A DNA stretch of 64,000 bases from Rhodopseudomonas palustris (lineage in GTDB: Bacteria; Pseudomonadota; Alphaproteobacteria; Rhizobiales; Xanthobacteraceae), in NCBI RefSeq assembly GCF_013415845.1, contig NZ_CP058907.1, positions 2,666,001 to 2,730,000 on the forward strand, written 5' to 3'. This document shows positions 42,037-51,790 of this stretch, piece after piece. Made by a program: the position numbers and the translations under genes. Position 1 is the stretch's first letter. Every line of letters starts with the position of its first letter. The notes under the pieces are model-generated. The model was given only the letters and a program-made list of their open reading frames with translations. It was not told where the DNA came from and searched no databases.

Positions 42037-42231
42037 TGATTTGAGAGGACTTTTGTCTGTTTAAGGCCATCATGTGAACGGTGTGCTCTTGATGGACGAA
42101 ATTCTAACGTGGAGTGAGTCAATGGTGGCTTGATTGCCTGCGTTAAGAAGGCTGGTCGTCGTCTATACTTTTTGTACCAATAGGTTTCCGTGGTGCCGAA
42201 GGAGCTTCCGAGTCTGGCCGTGGTGGAGCAA

Positions 42232-42308
42232 TGGCGATCCCAGCAGGATTCGAACCTGCAACCCGCGGAGTAGAAATCCGCTACTCTATCCAGTTGAGCT
42301 ATGGGACC
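42232..42308 (-). tRNA. tRNA-Arg (anticodon TCT)
   Basis: On the minus strand from 42308, GGTCCCATAGCTCAACTGGA begins acceptor and D arm. The anticodon loop is TTTCTAC with anticodon TCT, the T-loop is GGTTCGAATCC, the acceptor 3' strand is TGGGATC, and an encoded CCA ends at 42232. Its 3' end faces the lower-G+C segment with the DUF2971 gene, the usual orientation for integration at a tRNA. Confidence 0.95.
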
Positions 42309-42587
42309 GTTGGGGGCTTTATAGCACCACCGGATACAAAAAATCCGCTTCCGCCACAACCGCCCCGAACCATTTGCCACCATCCTGCGTCCAACGCATG
42401 CGGCGCGTTGTGTTCGGCGCGCGCGCGGGCGAGGATGTGAGTCTTGAGCCGGCCTGTGGCCGGCGAGGGCGGAAGATGGGTGGCGAAACCGGCGGCCTTG
42501 CGTCCGCCTCCAGCCATCACGGCGTCATCTTCGCCACGGCATGACAAGGTCTAACGCGACGCTCGTTCGCGGCAAGGGAGTTCAAGC

Positions 42588-45500
42588 ATGATCGGTCTGG
42601 TTCGCGCCCTCTCGCTTTGCGCCGGATTGGCGCTCGGGCTCGCATCCGCGCAGGCGGCCGACAAGGCGTTCCAGCGCGACGAGCTGGCGGACGCCGCGAT
42701 CAAGCTCGAAGCCCAGATCAAGAGCGAGGCGGCGGCCACCAACAAGCCGGCCGCGGTGCTGCGCAGCGACGCCGACGCCGCGTTCAAGCGCGGCGACTAC
42801 CGCGGCGGGCTGCAGACGCTGGGGCAGATCGCGGCGCTCGATCCGGCCGACGGCGACAACTGGCTGCGGCTGGCCCGCACCGTGCTGCAGATCAAGGCCG
42901 CCACCAGTTCCGAACAGACCTTCCTGCGCGAACGCGCCACCACCGCGGCCTATATCGCCTACCAGCGCGCCAAGAGCCCGCGCGAGGAGGCCGCCGCGCT
43001 GGCGCTGCTCGGCCGCGCGATGGCCGACCGCAGCCTGTGGCGGCCGGCGCTGGATTCCCTGCGGCTGTCGCTGGAGCTGCGCGAGGTCGCCGACATCCGC
43101 GGCCAATATGAGAAGCTGCGCGCCGAACATGGCTTCCGGCTGCTCGATTACACGGTAGACTCGGATTCGGCCTCGCCGCGGGTGTGCTTCCAGTTCTCCG
43201 AGGAGCTCGCCAAGCGCACCGACTTCGCGCCCTATGTGACGCTGGCCGGGACCGACAAGCCCGCGATCAGCGCCGAGGAGCGCCAGCTCTGCGTCGAGGG
43301 GCTAAAGCACGGCGAGCGCTACAACATCAATCTGCGCGCCGGGCTGCCGTCGACCGTGAAGGAGGCGCTGGCGAAGTCGGCCGAGTTCAACGTCTATGTC
43401 CGCGACCGCAAGCCGCTGGTGCGCTTCACCGGCCGCGCCTATGTGCTGCCGCGCACCGGCCAGCGCGGTATTCCGCTTGTCAGCGTCAACACCCCGACCG
43501 TGGCGGTGCAGGTGTTCCGGATCGGCGACCGGAACCTGATCAACACCGTGGTCGACAGCGACTTTCAGCGCACGCTCAGCCGCTACCAGCTCAGCGATCT
43601 CGGCAACGAGCGCGGTGCCAAGGTGTGGTCGGGCGAGCTCGACACCGCCACCGCGGCGCTGAATGCCGACGTCACCACCGCGTTCCCGGTCGACCAGGTG
43701 CTCGGCGACCTGCAGCCCGGCGTCTATGTGATGACCGCCGCGCCCAAGGGCCCGACTGCCAATTCCGACGATGACGGCCAGCTCGCCACCCAGTGGTTCA
43801 TCGTTTCCGATCTCGGCCTGACCGCGTTCTCCGGCAATGACGGCGTCCACGTCTTCGTCAATTCGCTGGCCTCGACCGATCCGCTGGCCAATACCGAGGT
43901 GCGGCTGATCGCGCGCAACAACGAGGTGCTGGCCACCCGCAAGACCGACGCCTCCGGCCACGTGCTGTTCGAAGCCGGTCTGGCGCGCGGCGAGGGTGGG
44001 CTGTCGCCGGCGCTGCTGACCGCGTCCAGCGACAAGGCCGACTACGCCTTCCTCAGCCTGAAGACCAGCGCCTTCGACCTGTCCGACCGCGGCGTCGCCG
44101 GGCGTGCGGTGCCGGCCGGCGCCGACGCCTTCGTCTATGCCGAGCGCGGCGTGTACCGCTCCGGCGAGACCGTCCACCTGACGGCGCTGCTGCGCGACGG
44201 GCAGGGCGTGGCGATGACCGCCAGCCCGATGACGCTGGTGGTGGAGCGGCCGGACGGCGTCGAATACCGCCGGGCCGTGCTGTCCGATCAGGGCGCCGGT
44301 GGCCGCAGCCTCGATGTCGCGCTGAATTCGGCGGTGCCGACCGGCACCTGGCGTGTCCGCGCGTTCACTGATCCGAAGGGCGCCAGCGTCGGCGAAACCA
44401 CCTTCATGGTCGAAGACTACGTTCCCGATCGGATCGAATTCGACATTTCTACCAAGGACAAGGCGATCAAAGCTGATGCTCCTGTGGAACTTAAGGTCGA
44501 CGGCCGATTCCTGTATGGCGCGCCGGCCTCGGCGCTCCAGATCGAAGGCGATCTGCTGGTGGCCCCGGCCGAAGGGCGGCCCGGCTATGCCGGCTATCAG
44601 TTCGGCGTTGCCGACGAAGAGACCACCAGCAACGAGCGCACGCCGCTCGAAAACCTGCCCGAGACCGACGCCGACGGCGCCGCCACCTTCGAGTTGAGCC
44701 TGCCGAAGCCGCCGTCGTCGACCCGGCCGCAGGAGGCGCAGATCTTCCTGCGGATGGCGGAAGCCGGCGGCCGCGCGGTCGAGCGCAAGCTGGTTCTGCC
44801 GATCGCGCCGGCGGCGGCGATGATCGGCGTCAAGCCGCTGTTCGCCGACCGCAACGTCGCCGAAGGCGATGTCGCCAAATTCGATGTCGCCTTTGTGGCG
44901 CCGGACGGCACCTCGCTGCCGCGCAGCGGCCTGCGTTACGAGCTGCTCAAGATCGAGTCGCGTTATCAGTGGTACCGGCAGAATTCGTCCTGGGATTACG
45001 AGCCGGTGAAGTCGACCAAGCGGGTTGCCGACGGCGATCTGTCGATCAAGGCCGGCGAGCCGGCGCGGCTGCAGTTCAACCCGGAGCCCGGCCGCTACCG
45101 CCTCGACGTCAAGACCGCCGACGTCGCCGGACCGCTGACTTCGGTGCAGTTCGACGTCGGCTGGTATTCGGACGGTTCGGCCGATACCCCTGATCTGCTG
45201 GAGACCTCGATCGACAAGCCGGAATACGCCTCCGGCGACACCATGACGGTGACGGTCAACGCGCGGACCGCGGGTCTTCTGACCGTCAACGTGCTCGGTG
45301 ACCGGTTGCTGACCACGCAGTCGCTGCAGGTCAAGCCGGGCAGTTCGCAGGTCAAGCTCAGCGTCGGCAAGGATTGGGGCTCGGGCGCCTACATCGTCAC
45401 CACGCTGCGGCGACCGCTCGACACCGCCGCGCAGCGGATGCCGGGCCGTGCGATCGGCCTGAAATGGTTCGGCATCGACAAGGCGGCGCGGACGCTGTCG

Positions 45501-47801
45501 GTCGAGCTGTCGCCGCCGGCCTTGGTGCGGCCGTCGACGACGCTGAAGCTGCCGGTCAAGCTCGGCGGGCTGTCGCCCGGTGAAGACGCCAAGATCGTGG
45601 TCGCCGCGGTCGACGTCGGCATCCTCAATCTCACCGGCTACAAGCCGCCGGCACCGGATGTGTACTATCTCGGCCAGCGCCGGCTGAGCGCGGAGATCCG
45701 TGACCTCTATGGCCAGTTGATCGACGGCATGCAGGGCGCGCGCGGCCAGATCCGTTCCGGCGGCGACTCCTCGGCCGCGGAGCTGCAGGGCAGCCCGCCG
45801 ACGCAGAAGCCCTTGGCGCTGTATTCCGGCATCGTCACCGTGGCGGCCGATGGCACCGCGACGATCGACTTCGAGATCCCCGAATTCGCCGGTACCGCGC
45901 GGGTGATGGCGGTGGCGTGGACCGCCACCAAGGTCGGCCGCGCCAACACCGACGTCACGGTGCGCGATCCGGTGGTGCTGACCACGACGCTGCCGCGCTT
46001 CCTGCGCAACGGCGATCGCGGCACCATGGCGTTCGACCTCGACAACGTCGAAGGCGCCGCCGGCGACTACACCATCAAGGTCAGCGCCAGCGGTCCGGTG
46101 AAGCTGAGCGGCGAGGCGGCCACGACGATGAAGCTCGCCGCCAAGCAGCGCGGCTCGGCCAAGCTGATGCTGGACGCCGGCGGAGCCGGCACCGCTGCGC
46201 TCGACGTGGCGATCCAGGGGCCGAACGGCCTGTCGCTGGCGCGGCACTATGCGCTCGACATCCGTCCCGCCAACCAGACCCTGGCGCGGCGCTCGATCCG
46301 GACGCTCGCCAAGGGCGAAAGCCTGACGCTGACCTCGGACATGTTCTCGGACCTGGTGCCGGGCACCGGCGGGCTGTCGCTGTCGGTGAGCCTATCGACC
46401 GCGCTCGACGCCGCGACGATCCTCAAGGCGCTCGACCGCTATCCGTTCGGTTGCACCGAGCAGATCACCAGCCGTGCGATGCCGCTGCTCTACGTCAACG
46501 ATCTCGCCGCCGGCGCGCATCTGGCGATGGACGGCAGCGCCGACGAGCGGATCAAGGGCGCGATCGACCGGCTGCTGTCGCGGCAGGGCTCGAACGGCTC
46601 GTTCGGTCTGTGGTCGACCGGTGGCGATGATGCCTGGCTCGACGCCTATGTCACCGACTTCCTGACCCGGGCGCGCGAGAAGCGCTTCGTGGTGCCGGAC
46701 GTCGCGTTCCGCGCCGCGCTCGACCGCATCCGCAATTCGGTGGTCAATGCCGACGAGCCGGAGAAGGACGGCGGCCGCGATCTCGCCTACGGGCTGTACG
46801 TGCTCGCCCGCAACGGCGCGGCGCCGATCGGCGACCTGCGCTATCTCGCCGACACCAAGCTAGACAAGCTGGCGACCCCGATCGCCAAGTCGCAGCTTGC
46901 CGCGGCGCTGGCGCTGGTCGGTGACCGCGCCCGCGCCGAGCGGGTCTATGCGGCGGCGGCCGACAGCCTCAATCCCAAGCCGTCGATCGTGTTCGGCCGG
47001 GTCGACTACGGCTCCGAGCTGCGCGACGCTGCTGCTTTGGTGTCGCTCGCCAGCGAAGGCAACGCGCCGCGACCGACGCTGACGACGGCAGTGCAGCGGG
47101 TCGAAGCCGCGCGCGGCCTGTCGCCCTACACCTCGACCCAGGAGAACGCCTGGCTGGTGCTGGCGGCGCGCGCGCTCGCCAAGGAGACGATGGCGCTCGA
47201 CCTCAACGGCGATGCTGTGAAGACGGCGCTGTATCGCAGCTACAAGGCCGACGAGGTGAAGTCCAAGCCGCTCAAGATCGCCAACACCGGCGACTCCCCG
47301 GTGCAGGCGGTGGTGACGGTGAGCGGTTCGCCGATCACGCCGGAGCCGGCCGCCAGCAATGGCTTCAAGATCGAGCGTCATTACTTCACGCTCGGCGGCG
47401 AGCCGGCCGACATCACCAAGGCGAAGCAGAACGAGCGCTTCGCGGTGGTGCTGACGATCACCGAACCGAAGCCGGAATACGGCCATGTCATGATCGCCGA
47501 CTACCTGCCGGCGGGCCTCGAGATCGACAATCCGCACCTGGTGTCGTCGGGCGATTCCGGCACGCTGAGCTGGATCGCCGATGGTGCCGAGCCGGTGAAC
47601 ACCGAGTTCCGCGACGACCGCTTCACCGCCGCCATGGACCGCAAGGCCGACGACAAGTCGGTGTTCACGGTCGCCTACGTGGTGCGCGCTGTGTCGCCCG
47701 GCAAATACGTGCTGCCGCAGGCGGTGGTCGAGGACATGTACAACCCCTCGCGCTACGGCCGCACCGGCACCGGCACGATCGAGGTGCGGGCGGCGAAATG
47801 A
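42588..47801 (+). CDS. Bacterial alpha-2-macroglobulin family protein
   Basis: The protein is 1,737 residues. A signal peptide ends at AQAAD, without a lipobox cysteine. Residues about 30-170 form a helical repeat-like N-terminal extension (AFKRGDYRGGLQTLGQIAAL). MG-type beta domains follow, with the bait region around 720-900 and a macroglobulin core to the C-terminus. The thioester motif is intact: YPFGCTEQIT with Cys1289 and Gln1292, followed by the helical toroid. A2M traps proteases through bait cleavage and thioester capture, and guards the periplasm. A perfect AAGGGAG ribosome site precedes the ATG. It overlaps pbpC by four bases (ATGA), the classical YfhM-PbpC partnership. Confidence 0.93.
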   Translation: MIGLVRALSLCAGLALGLASAQAADKAFQRDELADAAIKLEAQIKSEAAATNKPAAVLRSDADAAFKRGDYRGGLQTLGQIAALDPADGDNWLRLARTVLQIKAATSSEQTFLRERATTAAYIAYQRAKSPREEAAALALLGRAMADRSLWRPALDSLRLSLELREVADIRGQYEKLRAEHGFRLLDYTVDSDSASPRVCFQFSEELAKRTDFAPYVTLAGTDKPAISAEERQLCVEGLKHGERYNINLRAGLPSTVKEALAKSAEFNVYVRDRKPLVRFTGRAYVLPRTGQRGIPLVSVNTPTVAVQVFRIGDRNLINTVVDSDFQRTLSRYQLSDLGNERGAKVWSGELDTATAALNADVTTAFPVDQVLGDLQPGVYVMTAAPKGPTANSDDDGQLATQWFIVSDLGLTAFSGNDGVHVFVNSLASTDPLANTEVRLIARNNEVLATRKTDASGHVLFEAGLARGEGGLSPALLTASSDKADYAFLSLKTSAFDLSDRGVAGRAVPAGADAFVYAERGVYRSGETVHLTALLRDGQGVAMTASPMTLVVERPDGVEYRRAVLSDQGAGGRSLDVALNSAVPTGTWRVRAFTDPKGASVGETTFMVEDYVPDRIEFDISTKDKAIKADAPVELKVDGRFLYGAPASALQIEGDLLVAPAEGRPGYAGYQFGVADEETTSNERTPLENLPETDADGAATFELSLPKPPSSTRPQEAQIFLRMAEAGGRAVERKLVLPIAPAAAMIGVKPLFADRNVAEGDVAKFDVAFVAPDGTSLPRSGLRYELLKIESRYQWYRQNSSWDYEPVKSTKRVADGDLSIKAGEPARLQFNPEPGRYRLDVKTADVAGPLTSVQFDVGWYSDGSADTPDLLETSIDKPEYASGDTMTVTVNARTAGLLTVNVLGDRLLTTQSLQVKPGSSQVKLSVGKDWGSGAYIVTTLRRPLDTAAQRMPGRAIGLKWFGIDKAARTLSVELSPPALVRPSTTLKLPVKLGGLSPGEDAKIVVAAVDVGILNLTGYKPPAPDVYYLGQRRLSAEIRDLYGQLIDGMQGARGQIRSGGDSSAAELQGSPPTQKPLALYSGIVTVAADGTATIDFEIPEFAGTARVMAVAWTATKVGRANTDVTVRDPVVLTTTLPRFLRNGDRGTMAFDLDNVEGAAGDYTIKVSASGPVKLSGEAATTMKLAAKQRGSAKLMLDAGGAGTAALDVAIQGPNGLSLARHYALDIRPANQTLARRSIRTLAKGESLTLTSDMFSDLVPGTGGLSLSVSLSTALDAATILKALDRYPFGCTEQITSRAMPLLYVNDLAAGAHLAMDGSADERIKGAIDRLLSRQGSNGSFGLWSTGGDDAWLDAYVTDFLTRAREKRFVVPDVAFRAALDRIRNSVVNADEPEKDGGRDLAYGLYVLARNGAAPIGDLRYLADTKLDKLATPIAKSQLAAALALVGDRARAERVYAAAADSLNPKPSIVFGRVDYGSELRDAAALVSLASEGNAPRPTLTTAVQRVEAARGLSPYTSTQENAWLVLAARALAKETMALDLNGDAVKTALYRSYKADEVKSKPLKIANTGDSPVQAVVTVSGSPITPEPAASNGFKIERHYFTLGGEPADITKAKQNERFAVVLTITEPKPEYGHVMIADYLPAGLEIDNPHLVSSGDSGTLSWIADGAEPVNTEFRDDRFTAAMDRKADDKSVFTVAYVVRAVSPGKYVLPQAVVEDMYNPSRYGRTGTGTIEVRAAK

Positions 47802-49993
47802 GCGTGGCCCCCACACCACCACGATCGTCATGCCCGGGCTCGTCCCGGGCATCCACGCCTGACCCGTCGACGGCGAAAGACGTAGATGGCCGGGACAAGC
47901 CCGGCCATGACGGGCGGAGAGGATGGTCGTGGCTCAAGCGGGGCGCGATCGTGTCGGCGGTTGCGGTCGTTGCGGTGGTCGGCGGGCTTATCGCCTACGC
48001 CGTTTCGCTCGGCCCGCTGCCGCTCGACGAGGCGCGGCAGACGTCGGTGACGGTGGTCGACCGCCACGGCAAGCTGTTGCGCGCGTTCGCGATGGCCGAC
48101 GGGCGCTGGCGGCTGCCGGTCGATGCCGCGAGCGAAGTCGATCCGCGCTACCTCAAGCTGCTGCTCGCTTATGAGGACAAGCGCTTCTATCAGCATCACG
48201 GCATCGATCCGCTGGCGGTCGGACGCGCAGCGCTGCAACTCGTCAGCCACGGTCGGATCGTGTCCGGCGGTTCGACCATCACCATGCAGCTGGCGCGGCT
48301 GATGGAGCCGCGGCGACAGCGCTCGCTCGGCGCCAAGTTGCGGCAGATGGTGCGCGCGGTCGAACTCGAGCAGAGGCTGTCGAAGCAGCAGATACTCGAC
48401 CTTTACCTGGCGCTGGCGCCGTATGGCGGCAATCTCGAAGGCATTCGCGCCGCCTCGATCGCGTATTTCGGCAAGGAGCCGAAGCGGCTGACGCTGGCGG
48501 AGTCGGCGCTGCTCGTCGCCTTGCCGCAGTCGCCGGAGACCCGACGGCTCGATCGTTTCCCGGATGCCGCGCAGGCCGCGCGCGACCGGGTGCTGGTGCG
48601 GATGGTCGAAGACGGCGTCATCGGCGCCGACGATGCGGCGCAGGCGAGGGCGGTGCCGGTCGCGCGTCAGCGCAAGCCGATGCCGGTGCTGGCGCCGCAT
48701 TCCGCCGATCAGGCCGTTATCGCCGACAAGAACGCCAAGCTGATCCGCCTGACGCTCGACGCCGGTTTGCAGCGCGCGCTAGAGACGTTGGCGCGAGATC
48801 GCGCTGCCGCGCTCGGCCCCGACATCTCGATCGGAATCGTCGCCGTCGACAACGCCAATGGCGATGTGCTCGCCCATGTCGGCTCGGCCGACTATTTCGA
48901 CGACCGCCGTGCCGGCCAGGTCGACATGGCACGCGCGGTGCGATCGCCCGGCTCGACCTTGAAGCCGTTCATCTATGGGCTCGCCTTCGAGGACGGCTTC
49001 GTTCACCCGGAAAGCCTGATCGACGACCGGCCGGTGCGGTTCGGCGCCTATGCGCCCGAAAATTTCGACATGACGTTCCAGGGGACGGTGCCGGTGCGCA
49101 AGGCGCTGCAACTGTCGCTCAATGTGCCGGCGATCGAACTGCTCGAGCGGGTCGGGGCGGCGCGGCTGGCGTCGCGGCTGAAGCAGGCGGGCACCGAGCT
49201 GGTGCTGCCAAAGGACGAAGCGCCGGGGCTGGCGATGGGGCTGGGCGGCGTCGGCATCAAGCTGATCGATCTGGTGCAGCTCTACAGTGGCCTGCCGCGC
49301 CTCGGCAGTGTTCTTCCGCTGCGTGAAATCGCAAGTTCCGGCAACGACAAGCGCGAGACTCTGCGCCTGATGGATCAAGTCGCGGCCTGGCAGGTCGGCA
49401 GCGTTCTGCTCGGCACCCCGCCGCCCGAGAATGCGGTGCGCAACCAGATCGCATTCAAGACCGGCACCTCCTATGGCTACCGCGACGCCTGGTCGGTCGG
49501 GTTCGATGGCCGGATGACGATCGGGGTTTGGGTCGGCCGGCCCGACGGTGCCCCGGTGCCCGGTATGATCGGCCGCGTCGCCGCCGCGCCGGTGCTGTTC
49601 GACGCATTCGCCCGCAGTGGTCAGATGCGCGCGTCGCTGCCAAAAGCGCCGAAGGGAACGCTCGTCGCCAGCAACGCCAAGCTGCCGCTGCCGCTGCGGC
49701 GCTTCCGGTCCTCGGGCGACCTAGTGCAGCCCGGCGATGACAAGGCGCTGCGGATCCAGTTTCCCCTGAACGGATCGCGGATCGATGCGGTCAGCGAAGC
49801 CTCGGCCGGCGCGCTGCCGGTCAAGGTTGCCGGCGGGGTGCTGCCGATGACCGTGATGGTCAACGGATTGTCTGTCGGCGAGATCGATGGACGGCGGCAG
49901 CGGCTGATTGCGCCGCCCGGTCCGGGCTTCGTTCGGCTCACCGTGATGGACGCCTCTGGCGCCGCGGACACAGTTGTTGTCAGAATTCAATAG
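47798..49993 (+). CDS. pbpC: Penicillin-binding protein 1C
   Basis: The protein is 731 residues from the ATG that overlaps the A2M stop. Residues about 1-45 are encoded by a palindromic repeat (see the repeat at 47826); no ATG or TTG lies between this start and the membrane helix (GAIVSAVAVVAVVGGLIAYA), and the only near GTG codons are codon 3 and one inside the helix. The transglycosylase domain has EDKRFYQHHGIDPLAV and SGGSTITMQLARLM; the transpeptidase has SPGSTLKPFIYG with Ser386 and Lys389, SLNVPAIELL, and KTG at 554-556. A C-terminal BiPBP domain ends the protein. It polymerises and may cross-link peptidoglycan, working with the A2M protein in envelope repair. Confidence 0.93.
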   Translation: MSVAPTPPRSSCPGSSRASTPDPSTAKDVDGRDKPGHDGRRGWSWLKRGAIVSAVAVVAVVGGLIAYAVSLGPLPLDEARQTSVTVVDRHGKLLRAFAMADGRWRLPVDAASEVDPRYLKLLLAYEDKRFYQHHGIDPLAVGRAALQLVSHGRIVSGGSTITMQLARLMEPRRQRSLGAKLRQMVRAVELEQRLSKQQILDLYLALAPYGGNLEGIRAASIAYFGKEPKRLTLAESALLVALPQSPETRRLDRFPDAAQAARDRVLVRMVEDGVIGADDAAQARAVPVARQRKPMPVLAPHSADQAVIADKNAKLIRLTLDAGLQRALETLARDRAAALGPDISIGIVAVDNANGDVLAHVGSADYFDDRRAGQVDMARAVRSPGSTLKPFIYGLAFEDGFVHPESLIDDRPVRFGAYAPENFDMTFQGTVPVRKALQLSLNVPAIELLERVGAARLASRLKQAGTELVLPKDEAPGLAMGLGGVGIKLIDLVQLYSGLPRLGSVLPLREIASSGNDKRETLRLMDQVAAWQVGSVLLGTPPPENAVRNQIAFKTGTSYGYRDAWSVGFDGRMTIGVWVGRPDGAPVPGMIGRVAAAPVLFDAFARSGQMRASLPKAPKGTLVASNAKLPLPLRRFRSSGDLVQPGDDKALRIQFPLNGSRIDAVSEASAGALPVKVAGGVLPMTVMVNGLSVGEIDGRRQRLIAPPGPGFVRLTVMDASGAADTVVVRIQ
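47826..47912. repeat. Palindromic repeat family 2, inside the pbpC coding region
   Basis: CGTCATGCCCGGGCTCGTCC opens and CCGGCCATGACG closes the 87-base element, related to the copy at 29308-29396 over the whole length. It lies within the first codons of pbpC and is read in frame as SCPGSSRAST to GRDKPGHDG. Confidence 0.85.
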
Positions 49994-50043
49994 AGCCGGG
50001 CTAAGCAGTTGTCGCTGTATCGGTTTCAGCGTATGCGAGGCCG

Positions 50044-51789
50044 ATGATCGAGACCTCTGCCAGACCCCGTTTCGGCGCGCCGCGCGAACCTAAAACCACC
50101 GTCGATCCCGGCCGCGGGCTGGTCGCGGTGCTGGATTTCGTGACGGTCAGTCACCTGCGCGCGTCGGCCTTCCTGGTGCTGGTCGGGCTGCTGTTCTTCC
50201 TGCCGGGCTTCTTCAACATCCCCCCGATCGACCGCGACGAAGCGCGATTCGCGCAGGCGACCAAGCAGATGGTCGAGACCGGCGATTTCATCGACATCCG
50301 CTATCAGGACGAGGTTCGCTACAAGAAGCCGGTCGGCATCTATTGGCTGCAGGCCACCGTGGTCGAGACCGCCGGCAAGCTCGGCTTGCCGCGTGCGCAG
50401 GTCCGGATCTGGCTGTACCGGGTGCCGTCGCTGGCCGGCGCGATCGGCGCGGTGCTGATGACCTATTGGGCGGCGCTGGCCTTCGTCGGGCGACGCGGGG
50501 CGGTGATCGCCGCGCTGATGCTGTGCAGCTGTATCCTGCTCGGTGTCGAGGCGCGGCTCGCCAAGACCGATGCGTTCCTGCTGTTCACCGTCACAGCCGC
50601 AATGGGCGCGATGGCGCGGGCCTATCTCGGCTGGCAGCGCGGCGACATCGATCCCGACCGGTCATGGATCGTGCCGGCAGTGTTCTGGACGGCGCTCGCT
50701 GGCGGCATCCTGCTCAAGGGCCCGCTGATCCTGATGTTCATCGCGCTGACGGTGATCCCGCTTGCAATCCTCGACCGCTCGGTGGCGTGGATGTGGCGGC
50801 TGCGGCCGCTGCTCGGCCTGCCGTGGATGCTGTTGTGGGTGCTGCCGTGGTTCATCGCGATCTACCTGCGTGCCGGCGACACCTTCTTTGCGGACTCGGT
50901 CGGCGGCGATATGCTGAGCAAGATCGCCAGCCCGATGGAGTCGCACGGCGCGCCTCCCGGTCTTTACTTCCTGCTGTTCTGGGCAACGTTCTGGCCCGGC
51001 GCGCCGCTGGCCGCGATGGCCGCGCCGGCGGTGTGGCGGGCGCGGCGCGAGCCGGGCGCGCAATATCTGCTCGCCTGGCTGATCCCGTCCTGGATCGTGT
51101 TCGAACTGGTGATCACCAAGCTGCCGCACTACGTGCTGCCGCTGTATCCGGCGATCGCGATCATGACCGCGGGGGCGATCGAGCGGCGGGTGCTGTCGCG
51201 CTCCTGGCTGGCGCGCGGCTCGGCGTGGTGGTTCGCGATTCCGGCGATCATCCTGCCGCTGGTGGTGATCGGCGCGGTGTATCTGACCCGGCATCCGATC
51301 TTCCTGGCCTGGCCGTTCGCGGCCGGCTCGCTGATCTTCGGTCTGTTTGCCTGGCGGCTGTTCGACGACAACCGCGCCGAAGCCTCGCTGCTGAATGGCG
51401 CGCTGGCGTCGCTGTTTCTGGTCGTGGCGGTGTTTGGCGTTGTGGTCCCGACGCTGCGTCCGGTGTTCCCGAGCGTCGAGATCGCCCGCGAGCTGCGCAA
51501 GGTGGTCTGCGTCGGGCCCAAGGCTGCCGCCGCCGGCTATCACGAGCCGAGCCTGGTGTTCATGACCGGCACCGACACGTTGCTGACCGACGGCTCCGGC
51601 GCCGCGGACTTCCTGCTGGGCGGCACCTGCCGGTTCGCGATCGTCGAGTCGCGCAGCGAGCGGGCGTTCGCCAGCCGCGCCGAGGCGATCGGCCTGCGGT
51701 ATAATGTTGCGGCCCGGATCGACGGCTACAACTTCTCGCAGGGCAAGCCGGTCTCGATCGCGATCTTCCGCTCCGAGGGCACGCAGTAA
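50044..51789 (+). CDS. GT39/ArnT-like glycosyltransferase
   Basis: The protein is 581 residues with about twelve membrane segments. The first periplasmic loop has the family's catalytic acidic pair in IDRDEARFAQATKQMVETGD, and KKPVGIYWLQATVV follows, as in ArnT and protein mannosyltransferases. The enzyme takes a sugar from a polyprenyl-phosphate donor and moves it to a lipid or protein on the periplasmic side. The C-terminal 130 residues are soluble. Genes for a PAP2 phosphatase, a GT2 polyprenyl-phosphate sugar synthase and a LAB_N protein follow closely, which fits a lipid A modification pathway. It starts 50 bases after pbpC. Confidence 0.87.
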   Translation: MIETSARPRFGAPREPKTTVDPGRGLVAVLDFVTVSHLRASAFLVLVGLLFFLPGFFNIPPIDRDEARFAQATKQMVETGDFIDIRYQDEVRYKKPVGIYWLQATVVETAGKLGLPRAQVRIWLYRVPSLAGAIGAVLMTYWAALAFVGRRGAVIAALMLCSCILLGVEARLAKTDAFLLFTVTAAMGAMARAYLGWQRGDIDPDRSWIVPAVFWTALAGGILLKGPLILMFIALTVIPLAILDRSVAWMWRLRPLLGLPWMLLWVLPWFIAIYLRAGDTFFADSVGGDMLSKIASPMESHGAPPGLYFLLFWATFWPGAPLAAMAAPAVWRARREPGAQYLLAWLIPSWIVFELVITKLPHYVLPLYPAIAIMTAGAIERRVLSRSWLARGSAWWFAIPAIILPLVVIGAVYLTRHPIFLAWPFAAGSLIFGLFAWRLFDDNRAEASLLNGALASLFLVVAVFGVVVPTLRPVFPSVEIARELRKVVCVGPKAAAAGYHEPSLVFMTGTDTLLTDGSGAADFLLGGTCRFAIVESRSERAFASRAEAIGLRYNVAARIDGYNFSQGKPVSIAIFRSEGTQ

Positions 51790-51790
51790 C

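Noticed and set aside
40940..42310. Attachment-site duplication of the tRNA-Arg 3' end
   Set aside because: I looked for a second copy of TGGCGATCCCAGCAGGATTC near the left end of the lower-G+C segment and found none, so integration at the tRNA is not proven.
43302..46247. Minus-strand open frame of 981 codons inside the A2M gene
   Set aside because: Antisense shadow of the A2M coding sequence, with low-complexity Arg/Gly/Asp composition and no recognisable motif.
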